Below, piece by piece: positions 37,942 to 47,100 of a DNA stretch of 64,000 bases; within the stretch, counting starts at the first letter, position 1; the number at the start of each line of letters is the position of its first letter. The DNA is taken from positions 258,924 to 322,923 of the forward strand of contig NZ_LMSE01000002.1 of the NCBI RefSeq assembly GCF_001428065.1, in the 5' to 3' direction. The notes under the pieces were generated by a model that had not been told where the DNA came from, searched no databases, and saw only the letters and a list, made by a program, of their open reading frames with translations. The DNA comes from Nostocoides sp. Soil756. Its GTDB lineage: Bacteria; Actinomycetota; Actinomycetes; Actinomycetales; Dermatophilaceae. The position numbers and the translations under genes are program-made.

Positions 37942-38090
37942 CGGTCGCGTCTCAGGGGGAGCGCACCATCGGCGGCAGATAGGTGTTTCGCACTCGTCAG
38001 CGCATCGCCCTTCGAAGGGTGTCCGTAGGAGGCGCACGAAGCGCGTCCGGTGCGCGGGTCAGGTGCGTCCTCAGGCGAGGGCCGGGAAGG

Positions 38091-38331
38091 TGGGAGCGAG
38101 TGTCCAGCCTGCCGCGTTCGATGAGATCGACGATCCCGGCGAACCCACCGAGAGCGGCTGGATCTTCATCGGCGACCCGAAGCGCTCCTTGGGGCCGTCG
38201 TCATGCTGCTCACCGCCCGGGGCGACGACGCGTGGGGCGCCCGGGTCCACTGGGCGAAGAACCGCTGGTACCACGCGCAGAACCGCTGGTGCGCGAGTGC
38301 CTCATCACCAGGTCCAAGGCCCCGCGCTGAG
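38091..38331 (+). pseudogene. Frameshifted remnant of a small gene
   Basis: A plausible protein stretch (PAAFDEIDDPGEPTESGWIF then IGDPKRS) runs to about 38190, where a run of four G marks the loss of one base. With a 1-bp shift the reading continues LGAVVMLLTARGDDAWGARV and then HWAKNRWYHAQNRW. Both halves have real-gene codon bias. I do not recognise the family. It lies in a 540-bp gap between xth and the toxin-like gene that otherwise shows nothing except the operators described. Confidence 0.35.
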
Positions 38332-38430
38332 CAACTGGGCCATGAGATCCCGCGCTACGCGACCGCCTCGTGAGCTGTTCTTCGGCCGCGATCGCGACGG
38401 GACCGCCTCGCTGCCGGCGGACGATCGTAC

Positions 38431-38476
38431 GTCAACGTTCTCTTGACATTCCACGACCTGTCAATGCATCCTTGAC
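38431..38476. promoter_or_regulatory. Two copies of an inverted repeat GTCAA-N7-TTGAC before the toxin-antitoxin-like pair
   Basis: The first site is at 38431-38447 and the second at 38460-38476. Both have perfect 5-bp arms, identical 7-bp spacing and centres 29 bp apart, roughly three helical turns. The second ends 8 bp before the first start codon. This is the layout expected for cooperative autorepression of a toxin-antitoxin operon. Confidence 0.65.
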
Positions 38477-38484
38477 GTGTTGAG

Positions 38485-38715
38485 GTGACGGCCTCGGCAC
38501 TCAAGCACGGCATCGACGATGCCGACATCCAGCACGTGTGGACCAACGCCATCCGGCTCGTCGAATACGACGACGCGGGTGAGGAACGACTCTTGGCGAT
38601 CGGACCTGACCGGCACGGTCGGATGCTCGAGCTCGTCGCGGTCCCGGTCAGTGAGCCGACCCGGATCGTCCCTGCCGACCGACTTCGGCCGACGTTCTAC
38701 GACTACCTGAGATGA
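38485..38715 (+). CDS. Small toxin-like protein of a predicted toxin-antitoxin pair
   Basis: A 76-residue protein starting at a GTG. It reads TASALKHGIDDADIQHVWTN, then IRLVEYDDAGEERLLAIGPD and ends RIVPADRLRPTFYDYLR. The HGI..ADI.HaW opening, the central GPDRHGRMLELVAV strand and the end resemble short actinobacterial proteins annotated as toxins, of a BrnT/DUF4258-like RelE fold. Actual toxicity is inferred. It is followed 10 bp later by a small helix-turn-helix protein and preceded by duplicated operators, which supports a two-gene module. Confidence 0.6.
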   Translation: MTASALKHGIDDADIQHVWTNAIRLVEYDDAGEERLLAIGPDRHGRMLELVAVPVSEPTRIVPADRLRPTFYDYLR

Positions 38716-38725
38716 GGTGACAACC

Positions 38726-38968
38726 ATGACCAAGCTCAAGGCGGGCCACGACCACACCGGCCTCGACCAGCTCGACGTCGCCACGCACCCAGCCCGTGAC
38801 GCCGCGCACTTCCGACGCATCCTTGCGGCGCGGCAGACACTTGCCGCGGCAGAACAGGAACTGAACGACGCGGTACGGGCGGCGCGTGAGGCCGGAGACT
38901 CCTGGACGATCATCGGCGCCGCGATGGACACCAGTCGGCAAGCCGCACAGCAGCGCTTCGGCAGTTGA
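38726..38968 (+). CDS. Small helix-turn-helix antitoxin-like protein
   Basis: An 80-residue, largely helical and charged protein. The C-terminal block DSWTIIGAAMDTSRQAAQQRF is a compact helix-turn-helix of a type common in actinobacteria (W..IG..M..SRQAA..RF). A GAGGTG ribosome site lies 6-7 bp before the ATG at 38726. A GTG three codons upstream is the alternative. It is the second gene of the pair, as in the toxin-first arrangement of brnTA-like systems, and could bind the duplicated GTCAA-N7-TTGAC sites. The antitoxin role is inferred. Confidence 0.6.
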   Translation: MTKLKAGHDHTGLDQLDVATHPARDAAHFRRILAARQTLAAAEQELNDAVRAAREAGDSWTIIGAAMDTSRQAAQQRFGS

Positions 38969-39072
38969 CGCTCTCCGGCATGACCGGTCATCGGCTCCAG
39001 GGATGGCGGGCAGGCGGCATCCTTCGCCCGGCTCCGCTGGATGACCAGATGGACGCGTCGGCCGCACGCAGA

Positions 39073-39114
39073 AGTTCGGGTGGCACCCAGCGATTGCCGG
39101 GTGCCACCCGAACT
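39073..39114. terminator. Long perfect hairpin between the toxin-antitoxin pair and galK
   Basis: Arms AGTTCGGGTGGCACCC (39073-39088) and GGGTGCCACCCGAACT (39099-39114) pair perfectly over 16 bp with a 10-nt loop. An outer CGCAG/CTGCG pair extends it. It sits between convergent genes and is a good candidate for a bidirectional terminator, though it lacks a T-run. The rest of the 217-bp gap has no gene. Confidence 0.65.
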
Positions 39115-39185
39115 CCTGCGTCAGCGGGTCGCGCCGCGGCGGCGACGGGGAGGCGCGACTCAGCGCGTCGCGCCCTCGCCGCACC

Positions 39186-40352
39186 TCAGGCGTCGCGGGC
39201 GGCGGGCGGCCCGGCCGTGACCGCGAACGACCGCGGCTCCCGCCATCCCCGCGCGGCGAACGCCGCCGCGATCGCATCCCGAGCCGCCTCCACCGACCCC
39301 GACGGCAGGAGCGCGATGGACGACCCGCCGAACCCGCCGCCGGTCATCCGCGCGCCGAGGGCGCCCGCCCCCACCGCCGCATCCACCGACACGTCGAGCT
39401 CGTCGCAGCTGACCTCGTAGTCGTCGCGCAGGGAGGCGTGCGAGGCCAGGAAGAGCCGCCCCACCTCCTCGAGGTCGCCGGCCCGCAACGCCGCCACCGT
39501 CGCCTCCACCCGGGCGATCTCGGTGACCACGTGACGCGTCCGCCGACGCTGCTCGTCGTCGCCCAGCCGGTCCAGCGCCGCGTCCAGCCCCTCGACCGGC
39601 ACCTCGCGCAACGACGCGACCCCCAGCGCGGATGCCGCCGCCTCACACGCACGCCGCCGACTCTCGTACTGCCCGTCGTTGAGGGCGTGCGTGGCCCGGG
39701 TGTCGGTGACGAGCAGCACGTGGTCGACGGCCGCGAGGTCGAAGGGCACCTGCTCGGTGGCGCCGTCGCGGCAGTCGAGCAGCAGGGCCGCGCCCTCGCC
39801 GCACAGCAGCGCGGCCGACTGGTCCATCCCGCCGGTGGCCGCCCCCGCGACCTCGTTCTCGGCCCGCACGCACGCCGCGGCCAGCCGCGCCCGGCCCTCG
39901 GCATCCGCCAGCAGCCCGAGCCCGAACAGGTCGCTGGCCGCCGCGCCGACCGCGCACTCCAGCGCCGCCGAGCTCGACAGCCCGGCCCCGACCGGCACCT
40001 CGCTGTCGACGCTGACGTCCATCCCGCGCACCGCGAAGCCGTCTTCGCGCAGGGCCCAGAGGACCCCCGCGACGTACGCGGTCCAGCCCTCGGGCGAGCC
40101 CGGACCGACGTCCCCGATCCGCACCTCGACCACCTCCGGGCCTGCCCCACCCTGGGCCGAGTGCATCCGCAGCAGGTCGTCGTCGCGGGCCGTACAGGCA
40201 GCGGTCGTGCGCTGCCGCAAGGCGATCGGCAGGACCAGCCCCTGGTTGTAGTCGGTGTGCTCCCCGATGAGGTTGACCCGCCCGGGCGCCGACCACACGC
40301 CGTCCGGGGGCGCGCCGAAGACGTCGCGGTGGGTCTGCTCGGGGCTCGTCAT
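39186..40352 (-). CDS. galK: Galactokinase
   Basis: A 388-residue GHMP kinase phosphorylating galactose to galactose-1-phosphate. The galactokinase signature [19 protein letters not shown] is near residue 24, the ATP-binding [18 protein letters not shown] is near residue 122, and the third GHMP motif [17 protein letters not shown] is near residue 338. Length fits. It starts at the ATG at 40350-40352, 33 bp from divergent trpS. No galT or galE lies beside it, so it is a stand-alone gene here. Confidence 0.94.
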   Translation of the reverse strand: MTSPEQTHRDVFGAPPDGVWSAPGRVNLIGEHTDYNQGLVLPIALRQRTTAACTARDDDLLRMHSAQGGAGPEVVEVRIGDVGPGSPEGWTAYVAGVLWALREDGFAVRGMDVSVDSEVPVGAGLSSSAALECAVGAAASDLFGLGLLADAEGRARLAAACVRAENEVAGAATGGMDQSAALLCGEGAALLLDCRDGATEQVPFDLAAVDHVLLVTDTRATHALNDGQYESRRRACEAAASALGVASLREVPVEGLDAALDRLGDDEQRRRTRHVVTEIARVEATVAALRAGDLEEVGRLFLASHASLRDDYEVSCDELDVSVDAAVGAGALGARMTGGGFGGSSIALLPSGSVEAARDAIAAAFAARGWREPRSFAVTAGPPAARDA

Positions 40353-40385
40353 GCGGGTGAGTCTAGGGACGGCAGGCAGGGCACA

Positions 40386-41420
40386 ATGGAGGCCATGCCC
40401 GCTCACCCCACCTCCGATGGCGTACGCCCTCGCATCCTGTCCGGGATGCAGCCGACGAGCGACTCGCTCCACCTCGGCAACTACCTCGGGGCGCTGGTCA
40501 ACTGGGTGGGCCTCCAGGCCGAGTTCGACGCCTACTACTTCGTGGCCGACCTGCACGCGCTCACCGTGCCCACCGCCCCCGAGGTCCTGCGCCGCCGCAC
40601 CCGCGTCACCGCCGCCCAGTTCATCGCCGGCGGGGTCGACCCCGAGGCCTCGGCGATCTTCTGCCAGAGCCACGTGCAGGAGCACGCCGAGCTCGCCTGG
40701 GTCCTGGCGTGCCAGACGGCCATGGGCGAGATGAACCGGATGACGCAGTACAAGGACAAGACCAGCAAGGGGCACAACGCCAACGTCGGGCTCTTCACCT
40801 ACCCGGTGCTCATGGCGGCCGACATCCTGCTCTACGACGCCGCCTTCGTGCCGGTGGGCGAGGACCAGCGCCAGCACCTCGAGATCACCCGCGACCTGGC
40901 GGAGCGGATGAACGCCCGCTTCGGCGAGGTGCTGACCGTCCCCGAGCCGTACATCCTCAAGGAGTCGGCCAAGATCATGGACCTGCAGGACCCCACGTCG
41001 AAGATGAGCGGGTCCATCTCGTCCGACAAGGGCCTGGTCCTGCTGAGCGACGAGCCGAACCGCATCGCCAAGAAGATCCGCTCGGCCGTCACCGACACCG
41101 AGGCCGAGGTCCGCTACGACCCCGAGACCAAGGCCGGCGTCTCGAACCTGCTGGTCATCCACTCGGTCCTGTCGGGCACCCCGATCGCCGAGGTGGAGGC
41201 CGAGTTCGCGGGTCGCGGCTACGGCGACCTCAAGAAGGCGGTGGCGGAGGTCGTCGTCGACGCCGTCACGCCGTTCCGGACCCGGATGGCCGAGCTGCTC
41301 GACGACCCCGCCGAGCTCGACCGCATCCTCGCCCGGGGCGCCGAGCGGGCCGCCGCGGTCGCCGCGACGACGATGTCCCGGGTCCGTGACGCCGTCGGCC
41401 TGCTGCCGGCCGCCCGCTGA
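40386..41420 (+). CDS. trpS: Tryptophan--tRNA ligase
   Basis: A 344-residue class I aminoacyl-tRNA synthetase charging tRNA-Trp. The HIGH-equivalent is [16 protein letters not shown] near residue 25, [20 protein letters not shown] near residue 119 and [19 protein letters not shown] near residue 157 follow, and the KMSKS-equivalent is [15 protein letters not shown] near residue 202. Two in-frame ATGs (40386, 40395) are possible; the first is used. Length and motifs leave little doubt. It is followed by a 2'-5' RNA ligase-like gene 11 bp downstream. Confidence 0.96.
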   Translation: MEAMPAHPTSDGVRPRILSGMQPTSDSLHLGNYLGALVNWVGLQAEFDAYYFVADLHALTVPTAPEVLRRRTRVTAAQFIAGGVDPEASAIFCQSHVQEHAELAWVLACQTAMGEMNRMTQYKDKTSKGHNANVGLFTYPVLMAADILLYDAAFVPVGEDQRQHLEITRDLAERMNARFGEVLTVPEPYILKESAKIMDLQDPTSKMSGSISSDKGLVLLSDEPNRIAKKIRSAVTDTEAEVRYDPETKAGVSNLLVIHSVLSGTPIAEVEAEFAGRGYGDLKKAVAEVVVDAVTPFRTRMAELLDDPAELDRILARGAERAAAVAATTMSRVRDAVGLLPAAR

Positions 41421-41431
41421 GAGGCCCGCGC

Positions 41432-41956
41432 ATGCCGCTGCACGGAGTCGCCGTCACCGTCCCCGAACCCTGGGGGACCCAGCTGCAGTCCGCCCGTGAG
41501 GAGTTCGGCGACCCGATGGCTTCGGCCATCCCGCCGCACGTGACGCTGCTGCCCCCCACGGCGGTGGACCCCGACGACCTCGAGCCCTTCGTGGCCCACC
41601 TGCAGCGGGTGTGCGCCGACGTCGCGCCGTTCGAGATGGTGCTCTCGGGCACCGGCACCTTCCGGCCGGTCTCGCCGGTGGTCTTCGTCCAGGTCTCGAG
41701 CGGCATCGCCCCGTGCGAGCAGCTCGAGCGGGCCGTCCGCTCCGGCCCGGTCGAGCGGGTGCTCGAGTTCCCGTACCACCCGCACGTGACGATCGCCCAT
41801 CACCTCGGCGAGCCCGAGCTCGACCGGGCCTTCGAGGGGATGGCCGGCTTCCGCTGCGAGTTCCCGGTGACCAGCGTCGAGCTCTACCAGCACGACCCCG
41901 ACGGGGTCTGGCGCGTGGTGCGCTCGTTCGACCTCGAGGGGACTCCCGAGGCCTGA
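41432..41956 (+). CDS. 2'-5' RNA ligase / cyclic phosphodiesterase family protein
   Basis: A 174-residue protein of the 2H phosphoesterase superfamily. The two catalytic HxT motifs are present: IPPHVTLLPPT near residue 35 and YHPHVTIAHHLGE near residue 114. Members hydrolyse or form 2'-5' or cyclic phosphate linkages in RNA or small nucleotides. The usual short length and paired histidines make the assignment secure, but the substrate is unknown. It follows trpS by 11 bp and probably shares its transcript. The downstream convergent glycosyltransferase gene is only 18 bp away. Confidence 0.88.
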   Translation: MPLHGVAVTVPEPWGTQLQSAREEFGDPMASAIPPHVTLLPPTAVDPDDLEPFVAHLQRVCADVAPFEMVLSGTGTFRPVSPVVFVQVSSGIAPCEQLERAVRSGPVERVLEFPYHPHVTIAHHLGEPELDRAFEGMAGFRCEFPVTSVELYQHDPDGVWRVVRSFDLEGTPEA

Positions 41957-41974
41957 GGTCGCGGCGACCACCGG

Positions 41975-43144
41975 TCAGGCCACCGGCAGCGACCGCCGGG
42001 CGTGCAGGGTCATCGCCGCGCGGTAGTGCTCGACCAGCTCGTCGACCACCCCGGGCCAGGTGCGGTCCTCGACGGCGACGCGACCCGCCGTCCCCATCAG
42101 GGCCCGGCGCTCGGGGTCGGCGACGAGGGCACGCACCCGGTGGGCGAGGTCGCCCGGGACGTCGGGGTCGAAGAGCAGCCCGGTCCGGTCGTGCTCCACG
42201 AGGTCGAGCGGGCCGCCGCGGGCCGGTGCCACCACGGGCAACCCGCTGGCCGCGGCCTCCTGGAGGGTCTGCCCGAAGGTCTCGCGGGTCCCGGTGTGGA
42301 CGAACACGTCGAGCGCGGCGTAGGCGTCGGCCAGCGCCTCGCCGCTGCGCTGCCCCAGCAGCACCGGGGGCCGGTTGGGCCGGCCCGGCATCGAGGCCAC
42401 CGCCTCAGCCAGCCGGATGCCGGTGCGCACCCGGCCGGGCCCGTCGCCGACGACGACCAGCCGGGTCTCCGGCACCCGCGCCACGTCCTCCAGGCGCCAC
42501 AGCTCCTTCTCGGGCGCGAGCCGGCCGACGTACCCGACCAGGACCTCGCCCCCGGGGGCCAGCCCGGCGCGCAGCGCCTCCACCCCGACCCGCCGGGACG
42601 GGTGGTAGAGCGCGGTGTCGACGCCGCGGCCCCATCGCGCCGTGTCGCGCACCCCGTGCGCGGCCAGCTCGGCCAGGGTCGGGGTCGACGGCGCCAGGGT
42701 CAGGGTGGCCAGCCCGTGCACGCGCCGGATCCAGCGCCAGGCGGCGCCCGCGGCCCCCGTCCCGACCGCCCCGGGGCCGTGCTGCGCGAGGTAGCTCGGC
42801 ATGTCGGTCTGGTACACCGCGACCGCCGGGATGCCGAGCTGTTCGGCGAGCGACAGCGCCCGCGCCCCGAGGACGAAGGGCGAGGCGACGTGGACCACGT
42901 CGGGTGCGAAGTCGGTGAGGACGTCGCGCACCGCCCGGGTAGGGACGCCCAGCGGGAAGGCCCGCACCGAGACGGACGGCACGGCGACCACCGGCACGCC
43001 GGCGTGCTCGGTGGGGGCCGGCCCGGGGCACATGACGACGACGTCGTGGCCCCCGGCGGCCAGGCACTCGACGACCCGGCAGGCGCTGGTGGTGACGCCG
43101 TTGAGCGTCGGCAGGAAGGACTCGGTGACGACCGCGATGCGCAC
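41975..43144 (-). CDS. Family 4 glycosyltransferase, mannosyltransferase-like
   Basis: A 389-residue GT-B retaining glycosyltransferase. The start is the GTG at 43142-43144, giving RIAVVTESFLPTLNGVTTSA, typical of GDP-mannose-dependent alpha-mannosyltransferases (MgtA/PimB' group). Further motifs are PDVVHVASPFVLGARAL near residue 84, the donor-binding VGYVGRLAPEKELWRLED near residue 208, and ETFGQTLQEAAASGLPVVAP near residue 289. It is divergent from a mannose-1-phosphate guanylyltransferase with 88 bp between starts, which fits GDP-mannose as donor. The acceptor is likely a membrane lipid or lipomannan, but this is inference. Confidence 0.87.
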   Translation of the reverse strand: MRIAVVTESFLPTLNGVTTSACRVVECLAAGGHDVVVMCPGPAPTEHAGVPVVAVPSVSVRAFPLGVPTRAVRDVLTDFAPDVVHVASPFVLGARALSLAEQLGIPAVAVYQTDMPSYLAQHGPGAVGTGAAGAAWRWIRRVHGLATLTLAPSTPTLAELAAHGVRDTARWGRGVDTALYHPSRRVGVEALRAGLAPGGEVLVGYVGRLAPEKELWRLEDVARVPETRLVVVGDGPGRVRTGIRLAEAVASMPGRPNRPPVLLGQRSGEALADAYAALDVFVHTGTRETFGQTLQEAAASGLPVVAPARGGPLDLVEHDRTGLLFDPDVPGDLAHRVRALVADPERRALMGTAGRVAVEDRTWPGVVDELVEHYRAAMTLHARRSLPVA

Positions 43145-43232
43145 GCTCCGAGGCTGGCGGGGCCGGGCGACCGGAGCACGACGTCCGGATGGGTGTCGGA
43201 TGAAGCCCCGGTGACCGGCTAGCCTCGCAGCC

Positions 43233-44312
43233 ATGCTGGAGGTCGACGGGTTCTGGGGGGTCGTGCCCGCCGGGGGAGCGGGCACCCGGCTGTGGCCGCT
43301 GAGCCGCGCCGCCCGGCCGAAGTTCCTCCTCGACCTCACCGGCAGCGGTCGCACCCTGCTCCAGGGCACCGTCGACCGGCTCGCCCCCCTGACCGGCGAG
43401 CGCGTCGTCGTCGTCACCGGCGCCGCCCACGCCGAGGCGGTCGCGGCGCAGCTGCCGCAGCTCGGCGCCGACCGGGTCCTGGCCGAGCCCGCCCCCCGCG
43501 ACTCGATGGCCGCCATCGGGCTGGCCGCCGCGGTCGTCGAGCGCGCCGACCCCGGGGCCGTCATCGGGTCCTTCGCGGCCGACCACGTCATCCCCGACGC
43601 CGAGGCCTTCCGCACCGCCGTCCGCGAGGCCGTCGAGGTCGCGCGCGACGGGCACCTCGTCACCCTCGGCGTCGAGCCCACGCACCCGGCCACCGGCTTC
43701 GGCTACATCCGCGCCGGCGACGCGCTGGAGGGCTTCCCCACCGCGCGGCGCGCCAGGGAGTTCGTCGAGAAGCCCGACCTCGAGCGGGCCACCGCCTACC
43801 TGGCGTCGGGTGAGTATCGCTGGAACGCTGGGATGTTCGTGGTCCGTGCCGGGGTGCTGCTCGATCTCCTGGCGCAGTGGCATCCCGAGCTGGCGGCCGG
43901 CGTTCGCGCCCTCGCCGCCGACCCTGCGCGGCTCGACGACATCTGGCCGGGGCTCGAGAAGATCGCCATCGACCACGCCGTCGCCGAGCCCGCCGCCGCG
44001 GCCGGTCGCGTCGTGGTGGTGCCCGCGCCCTTCGCCTGGGACGACGTGGGCGACTTCGCCGGCCTCTCGGGCCTGCTGCCGGCGGCCGACGGCCCGGTGA
44101 CCGTGGTCGGCGACCCCGCCGACGTGACCGCCGTGGACGCCGAAGGCATGGTCGTCGCGGCCGGGGGCCGCCGGGTGGCGGTCGTGGGGCTCGACGACGT
44201 GGTCGTGGTCGACACCCCGGATGCCGTGCTGGTCACCACCCGGGCCCGCGCGCAGGACGTCAAGCAGGTCGTCGACGCCCTCAAGGCCTCGGGCCGCTCC
44301 GACCTCACCTGA
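43233..44312 (+). CDS. manC: Mannose-1-phosphate guanylyltransferase
   Basis: A 359-residue nucleotidyltransferase making GDP-mannose. The pyrophosphorylase signature VVPAGGAGTRLWPLSRAARP is near residue 10, followed by EPAPRDSMAAIGLAAAVV near residue 86, SFAADHVIPD near residue 111, GFGYIRAGD near residue 152 and REFVEKPDLERA near residue 172. The C-terminal cupin-type isomerase domain of bifunctional enzymes is absent, so this is the short monofunctional form. It faces the mannosyltransferase gene and would supply its donor. Confidence 0.92.
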   Translation: MLEVDGFWGVVPAGGAGTRLWPLSRAARPKFLLDLTGSGRTLLQGTVDRLAPLTGERVVVVTGAAHAEAVAAQLPQLGADRVLAEPAPRDSMAAIGLAAAVVERADPGAVIGSFAADHVIPDAEAFRTAVREAVEVARDGHLVTLGVEPTHPATGFGYIRAGDALEGFPTARRAREFVEKPDLERATAYLASGEYRWNAGMFVVRAGVLLDLLAQWHPELAAGVRALAADPARLDDIWPGLEKIAIDHAVAEPAAAAGRVVVVPAPFAWDDVGDFAGLSGLLPAADGPVTVVGDPADVTAVDAEGMVVAAGGRRVAVVGLDDVVVVDTPDAVLVTTRARAQDVKQVVDALKASGRSDLT

Positions 44313-44356
44313 GGTGGCCTGGTCCCCCTGGTGGGGTCCGTTCGCCCTCCGGAGCG

Positions 44357-44420
44357 CGTCGAGAGGAGGTGACACGCCGACGTCGGACCCCGCGCGCCTG
44401 CGTGTCGCCTCCTCTCGACG
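44357..44420. terminator. Long hairpin between manC and the ABC permease gene
   Basis: Arms of 21 bp (44357-44377 and 44400-44420), with GTCGAGAGGAGG paired to CCTCCTCTCGAC, contain one G-T mismatch and a 22-nt loop. It lies between convergent genes and is a likely bidirectional terminator. Confidence 0.6.
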
Positions 44421-44476
44421 GATGCCGGGGCCGCCCGACGGCGTCCGGCGTGCCGGGGGCCGCCCCGCTGGGCTGC

Positions 44477-46126
44477 TCAGGCCGCGTCGCGGCGCCGGTA
44501 GGCCAGGACGCCGAGGGCCACGAGCGCGGCCGCCACGGCGGTGAGCACGACCGCCGGCAGCACCTCGAACGACCCCGCGGGCAGTGACGACGGGTGGGTG
44601 AACGGCGACAGGTCGAGCAGCCACGTCGGCAGGTCGATGAGCGGACCGACCTCGCTGACCAGGAAGGTCACGAGCAGCACGCCCCACGCGAAGGGTGCCA
44701 GCCGGGGCCGGGCACCGGCCAGGAGTGTGGCAACGCCCACGACGACCCACACCGCCGGCAGCACGGCGAGGCAGGCGCCGACACACGCCCCCACCCCCGG
44801 GGCGGCCGGCGCCACGGTCGGCCCCACGAGGCCGATGGCCAGCCCCAGGACCGCCATCAGGCCGGCCGAGAGCACGACCGGCAGGATGACGTGCGCCCCG
44901 AACCAGCGGGCGCGCGCGGTGGGTGCGGCCAGGACGAGCTCGCCGAGCCCGGTGCGCTCGGCGGAGACCAGCCGCAGCACCAGGGCCACGCCCATCCCCG
45001 CCACCGCGGCGCCCACGACGTGGACCTCGGCCGCCACGTACACGTCCTCGAACGCCCCGGTCGTGCCGCCGAGCTTCTCGAGCAGGTCGCGCACGGCCGG
45101 GTCCCTGCCCATGTCGGCCACCGCACCGAGGAGCGAGCCGATGAGGACCCCGCCCAGCACCATCCCCACCCCCCAGCCGATCACGGTGCCCCGGGCGAGC
45201 CGCACGACGAGCGAGAGCGGTCCCCGCAGTGCCGGCGCCGCTCGGCGCGGCCCGACGCGGACCGGCAGCAGCCCCGCCCCGAGGTCGCGGCGGTCGAGGA
45301 GGGCCACCCCCGCGGCCACGCCGCCCACCAGGGTGGCCAGGCCCATGCCCAGCACCCACAGCCGGTCGGCGCCGTACGGCTCGACGCGCCCGGCCCAGCC
45401 CAGCGGTGACACCCAGCCGAGGGCGTGGGTCCAGGTGCCGGATGCTGCCGAGTCGGCCGCCGCCCGCACCGCGAACGCGGCCGCCAGGAAGCCGAACCCG
45501 AGACCCGCCGCGCCGCGCGAGGTGGACGCCAGCTGGACGACGACCGCCGACACCCCGACCGTGGCGAGGCCGGCCGTCAGCCAGGCGATGGCGAACGCGG
45601 CGCTGCCCGTGGGGTCCATCCCCAGGGCGGCCAGCCCGAGGCCGGAGAGCACCCCCGCCGCCAGCACGGCTGCGCTCGCCAGCGCCACCGCGGCCACGAG
45701 CGGGGCCCAGCGCCCGACCACGCCCGACCCCAGCAGCTCGAACCGGCCCTCGTCCTCCTCGGTGCGGGTGTGCCGCCGCACCACGACGAACCCCAGCACC
45801 GCGGTGAGGAAGGCGCCCATCATCACGGTCTTGACGACGGCCAGCGCGTCGGCGGTGGGGGAGGGGAGTGGCCCGTAGAGCGCGACCACCGACGGGTTGG
45901 CGAGGAGGGCACCCAGGCCCTGTGAGGCGGCGGCGTCGGTGGGGTACAGGGCCAGCGTCGCCTGCGCGGAGCCCACGGCCAGGACGACCAGCCCCAGGAC
46001 GCTGCTCGGCACCAGCATGCGGTCCCGCCGCCCGGCCAGCCGCAGCAGCGACGCAGTGCCCGCGAGCCGGCTCACCCAGGGCGCCGGCCGGGACGTCTCG
46101 GCGACGGGAGCGGCTCCGGTCGTCAT
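44477..46126 (-). CDS. ABC-2 type transporter permease (exporter)
   Basis: A 549-residue integral membrane protein with about 12 helices in two similar halves, as in actinobacterial antibiotic/polyketide exporter permeases. Segments such as [25 protein letters not shown] near residues 100-120 and [19 protein letters not shown] in the second half show the duplicated arrangement, each with a cytosolic RTEE/RT-G-LE..LA type motif. It overlaps the ATPase stop by 4 bp. It would form a transporter with the ATP-binding subunit, and its substrate is unknown but probably a hydrophobic compound or drug. Confidence 0.82.
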   Translation of the reverse strand: MTTGAAPVAETSRPAPWVSRLAGTASLLRLAGRRDRMLVPSSVLGLVVLAVGSAQATLALYPTDAAASQGLGALLANPSVVALYGPLPSPTADALAVVKTVMMGAFLTAVLGFVVVRRHTRTEEDEGRFELLGSGVVGRWAPLVAAVALASAAVLAAGVLSGLGLAALGMDPTGSAAFAIAWLTAGLATVGVSAVVVQLASTSRGAAGLGFGFLAAAFAVRAAADSAASGTWTHALGWVSPLGWAGRVEPYGADRLWVLGMGLATLVGGVAAGVALLDRRDLGAGLLPVRVGPRRAAPALRGPLSLVVRLARGTVIGWGVGMVLGGVLIGSLLGAVADMGRDPAVRDLLEKLGGTTGAFEDVYVAAEVHVVGAAVAGMGVALVLRLVSAERTGLGELVLAAPTARARWFGAHVILPVVLSAGLMAVLGLAIGLVGPTVAPAAPGVGACVGACLAVLPAVWVVVGVATLLAGARPRLAPFAWGVLLVTFLVSEVGPLIDLPTWLLDLSPFTHPSSLPAGSFEVLPAVVLTAVAAALVALGVLAYRRRDAA

Positions 46127-47055
46127 GCCGGCTGCTCCGCCACCGCCCGCGCCGGGCCCACCGACTGGTAGCGGGCCAGGAACAGCTCCTCCAGGGTCGG
46201 CGGCCGGCACGTCAGGCCGGTGACCCCGCGTCGACCGAGGGCGGCGACGAGGTCGCCGAGGTGCTCGGCGTCGACGGCGCAGGAGAGCGCGTCGCCGTCG
46301 AGCACGACCTCGTGGACGCCGGCCCACGCGGACGCTTCGGCGGCGGTCGGCGGCCGCCGGAGCACGGCGTGCACCCGCGTGCGGGTGAGGTGGCGCAGGT
46401 CGTCGAGGCTACCGGTGTCGACCACGCGACCCGAGCGCACGATGCTCACCCGGTCGCACGCGCGCTCGACCTCGCTGAGGATGTGGCTCGAGAGCAGGGT
46501 CGTTCGCCCCGCCGCCCGCAGGGCCGACAGTTCCCGCTGGAACACCTCCTCCATGAGGGGGTCCAGGCCCGCGGTCGGCTCGTCGAGCACCAGCAGCGGG
46601 GCCTCGCTGGCGAGGGCGGCCACCAGGGCCACCTTCTGCCGGTTCCCCTTGCTGTAGGCCTTGCCCTTCTTGGTCTCGTCGAGCTCGAAGCGCTCGACCA
46701 GGTCGCGGCGACGGCCCTCGTCGATGCCGCCGCGCAGCCGGCCCAGCAGGTCGATGGTCTCGCCGCCGGAGAGGGTGGGCCACAGCACGACGTCCCCCGG
46801 CACGTAGGCGAGGTGCCGATGCAGCTCGGTGGCGTCCCGCCACGGGTCGCGCCCCAGCACGGTGACGCGGCCCGCGTCGGGCCGCAGCAGGCCGAGGAGG
46901 ATGCGCAGGGTCGTCGACTTCCCGGCGCCGTTGGGCCCGAGGAAACCGTGCACCTCGCCGGCCCGCACGGTCAGGTCGAGCCCGTCGAGGGCGGCGGTGC
47001 GGCCGAAGCTCTTGCGCAGGCCGGTGACGGTGATGGCGTCGTTCACGGACATCAC
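46123..47055 (-). CDS. ABC transporter ATP-binding protein (exporter type)
   Basis: A 310-residue ATPase. Walker A is [20 protein letters not shown] near residue 38, the Q-loop and [20 protein letters not shown] follow, a signature-like [17 protein letters not shown] is near residue 133, and Walker B is [20 protein letters not shown] near residue 154 with the [14 protein letters not shown] switch. The signature is YSKGNRQK rather than LSGGQ, as in the drug-exporter DrrA-like group. It is transcribed divergently from a GbsR/MarR-like regulator, with 45 bp between them, so that protein probably represses it. Confidence 0.9.
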   Translation of the reverse strand: MMSVNDAITVTGLRKSFGRTAALDGLDLTVRAGEVHGFLGPNGAGKSTTLRILLGLLRPDAGRVTVLGRDPWRDATELHRHLAYVPGDVVLWPTLSGGETIDLLGRLRGGIDEGRRRDLVERFELDETKKGKAYSKGNRQKVALVAALASEAPLLVLDEPTAGLDPLMEEVFQRELSALRAAGRTTLLSSHILSEVERACDRVSIVRSGRVVDTGSLDDLRHLTRTRVHAVLRRPPTAAEASAWAGVHEVVLDGDALSCAVDAEHLGDLVAALGRRGVTGLTCRPPTLEELFLARYQSVGPARAVAEQPA

Positions 47056-47066
47056 ACTACGCGGGT

Positions 47067-47082
47067 TTCAGAACTTTGTGAA
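47067..47082. promoter_or_regulatory. Candidate operator between the ABC exporter and GbsR-like genes
   Basis: TTCAGAACTTTGTGAA has TTCA/TGAA arms around an 8-bp centre, in an AT-rich patch of the 45-bp divergent spacer. This fits a GbsR/MarR-type site that would shut off both genes. Confidence 0.4.
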
Positions 47083-47100
47083 TGTTGTAATGTACCGCCC

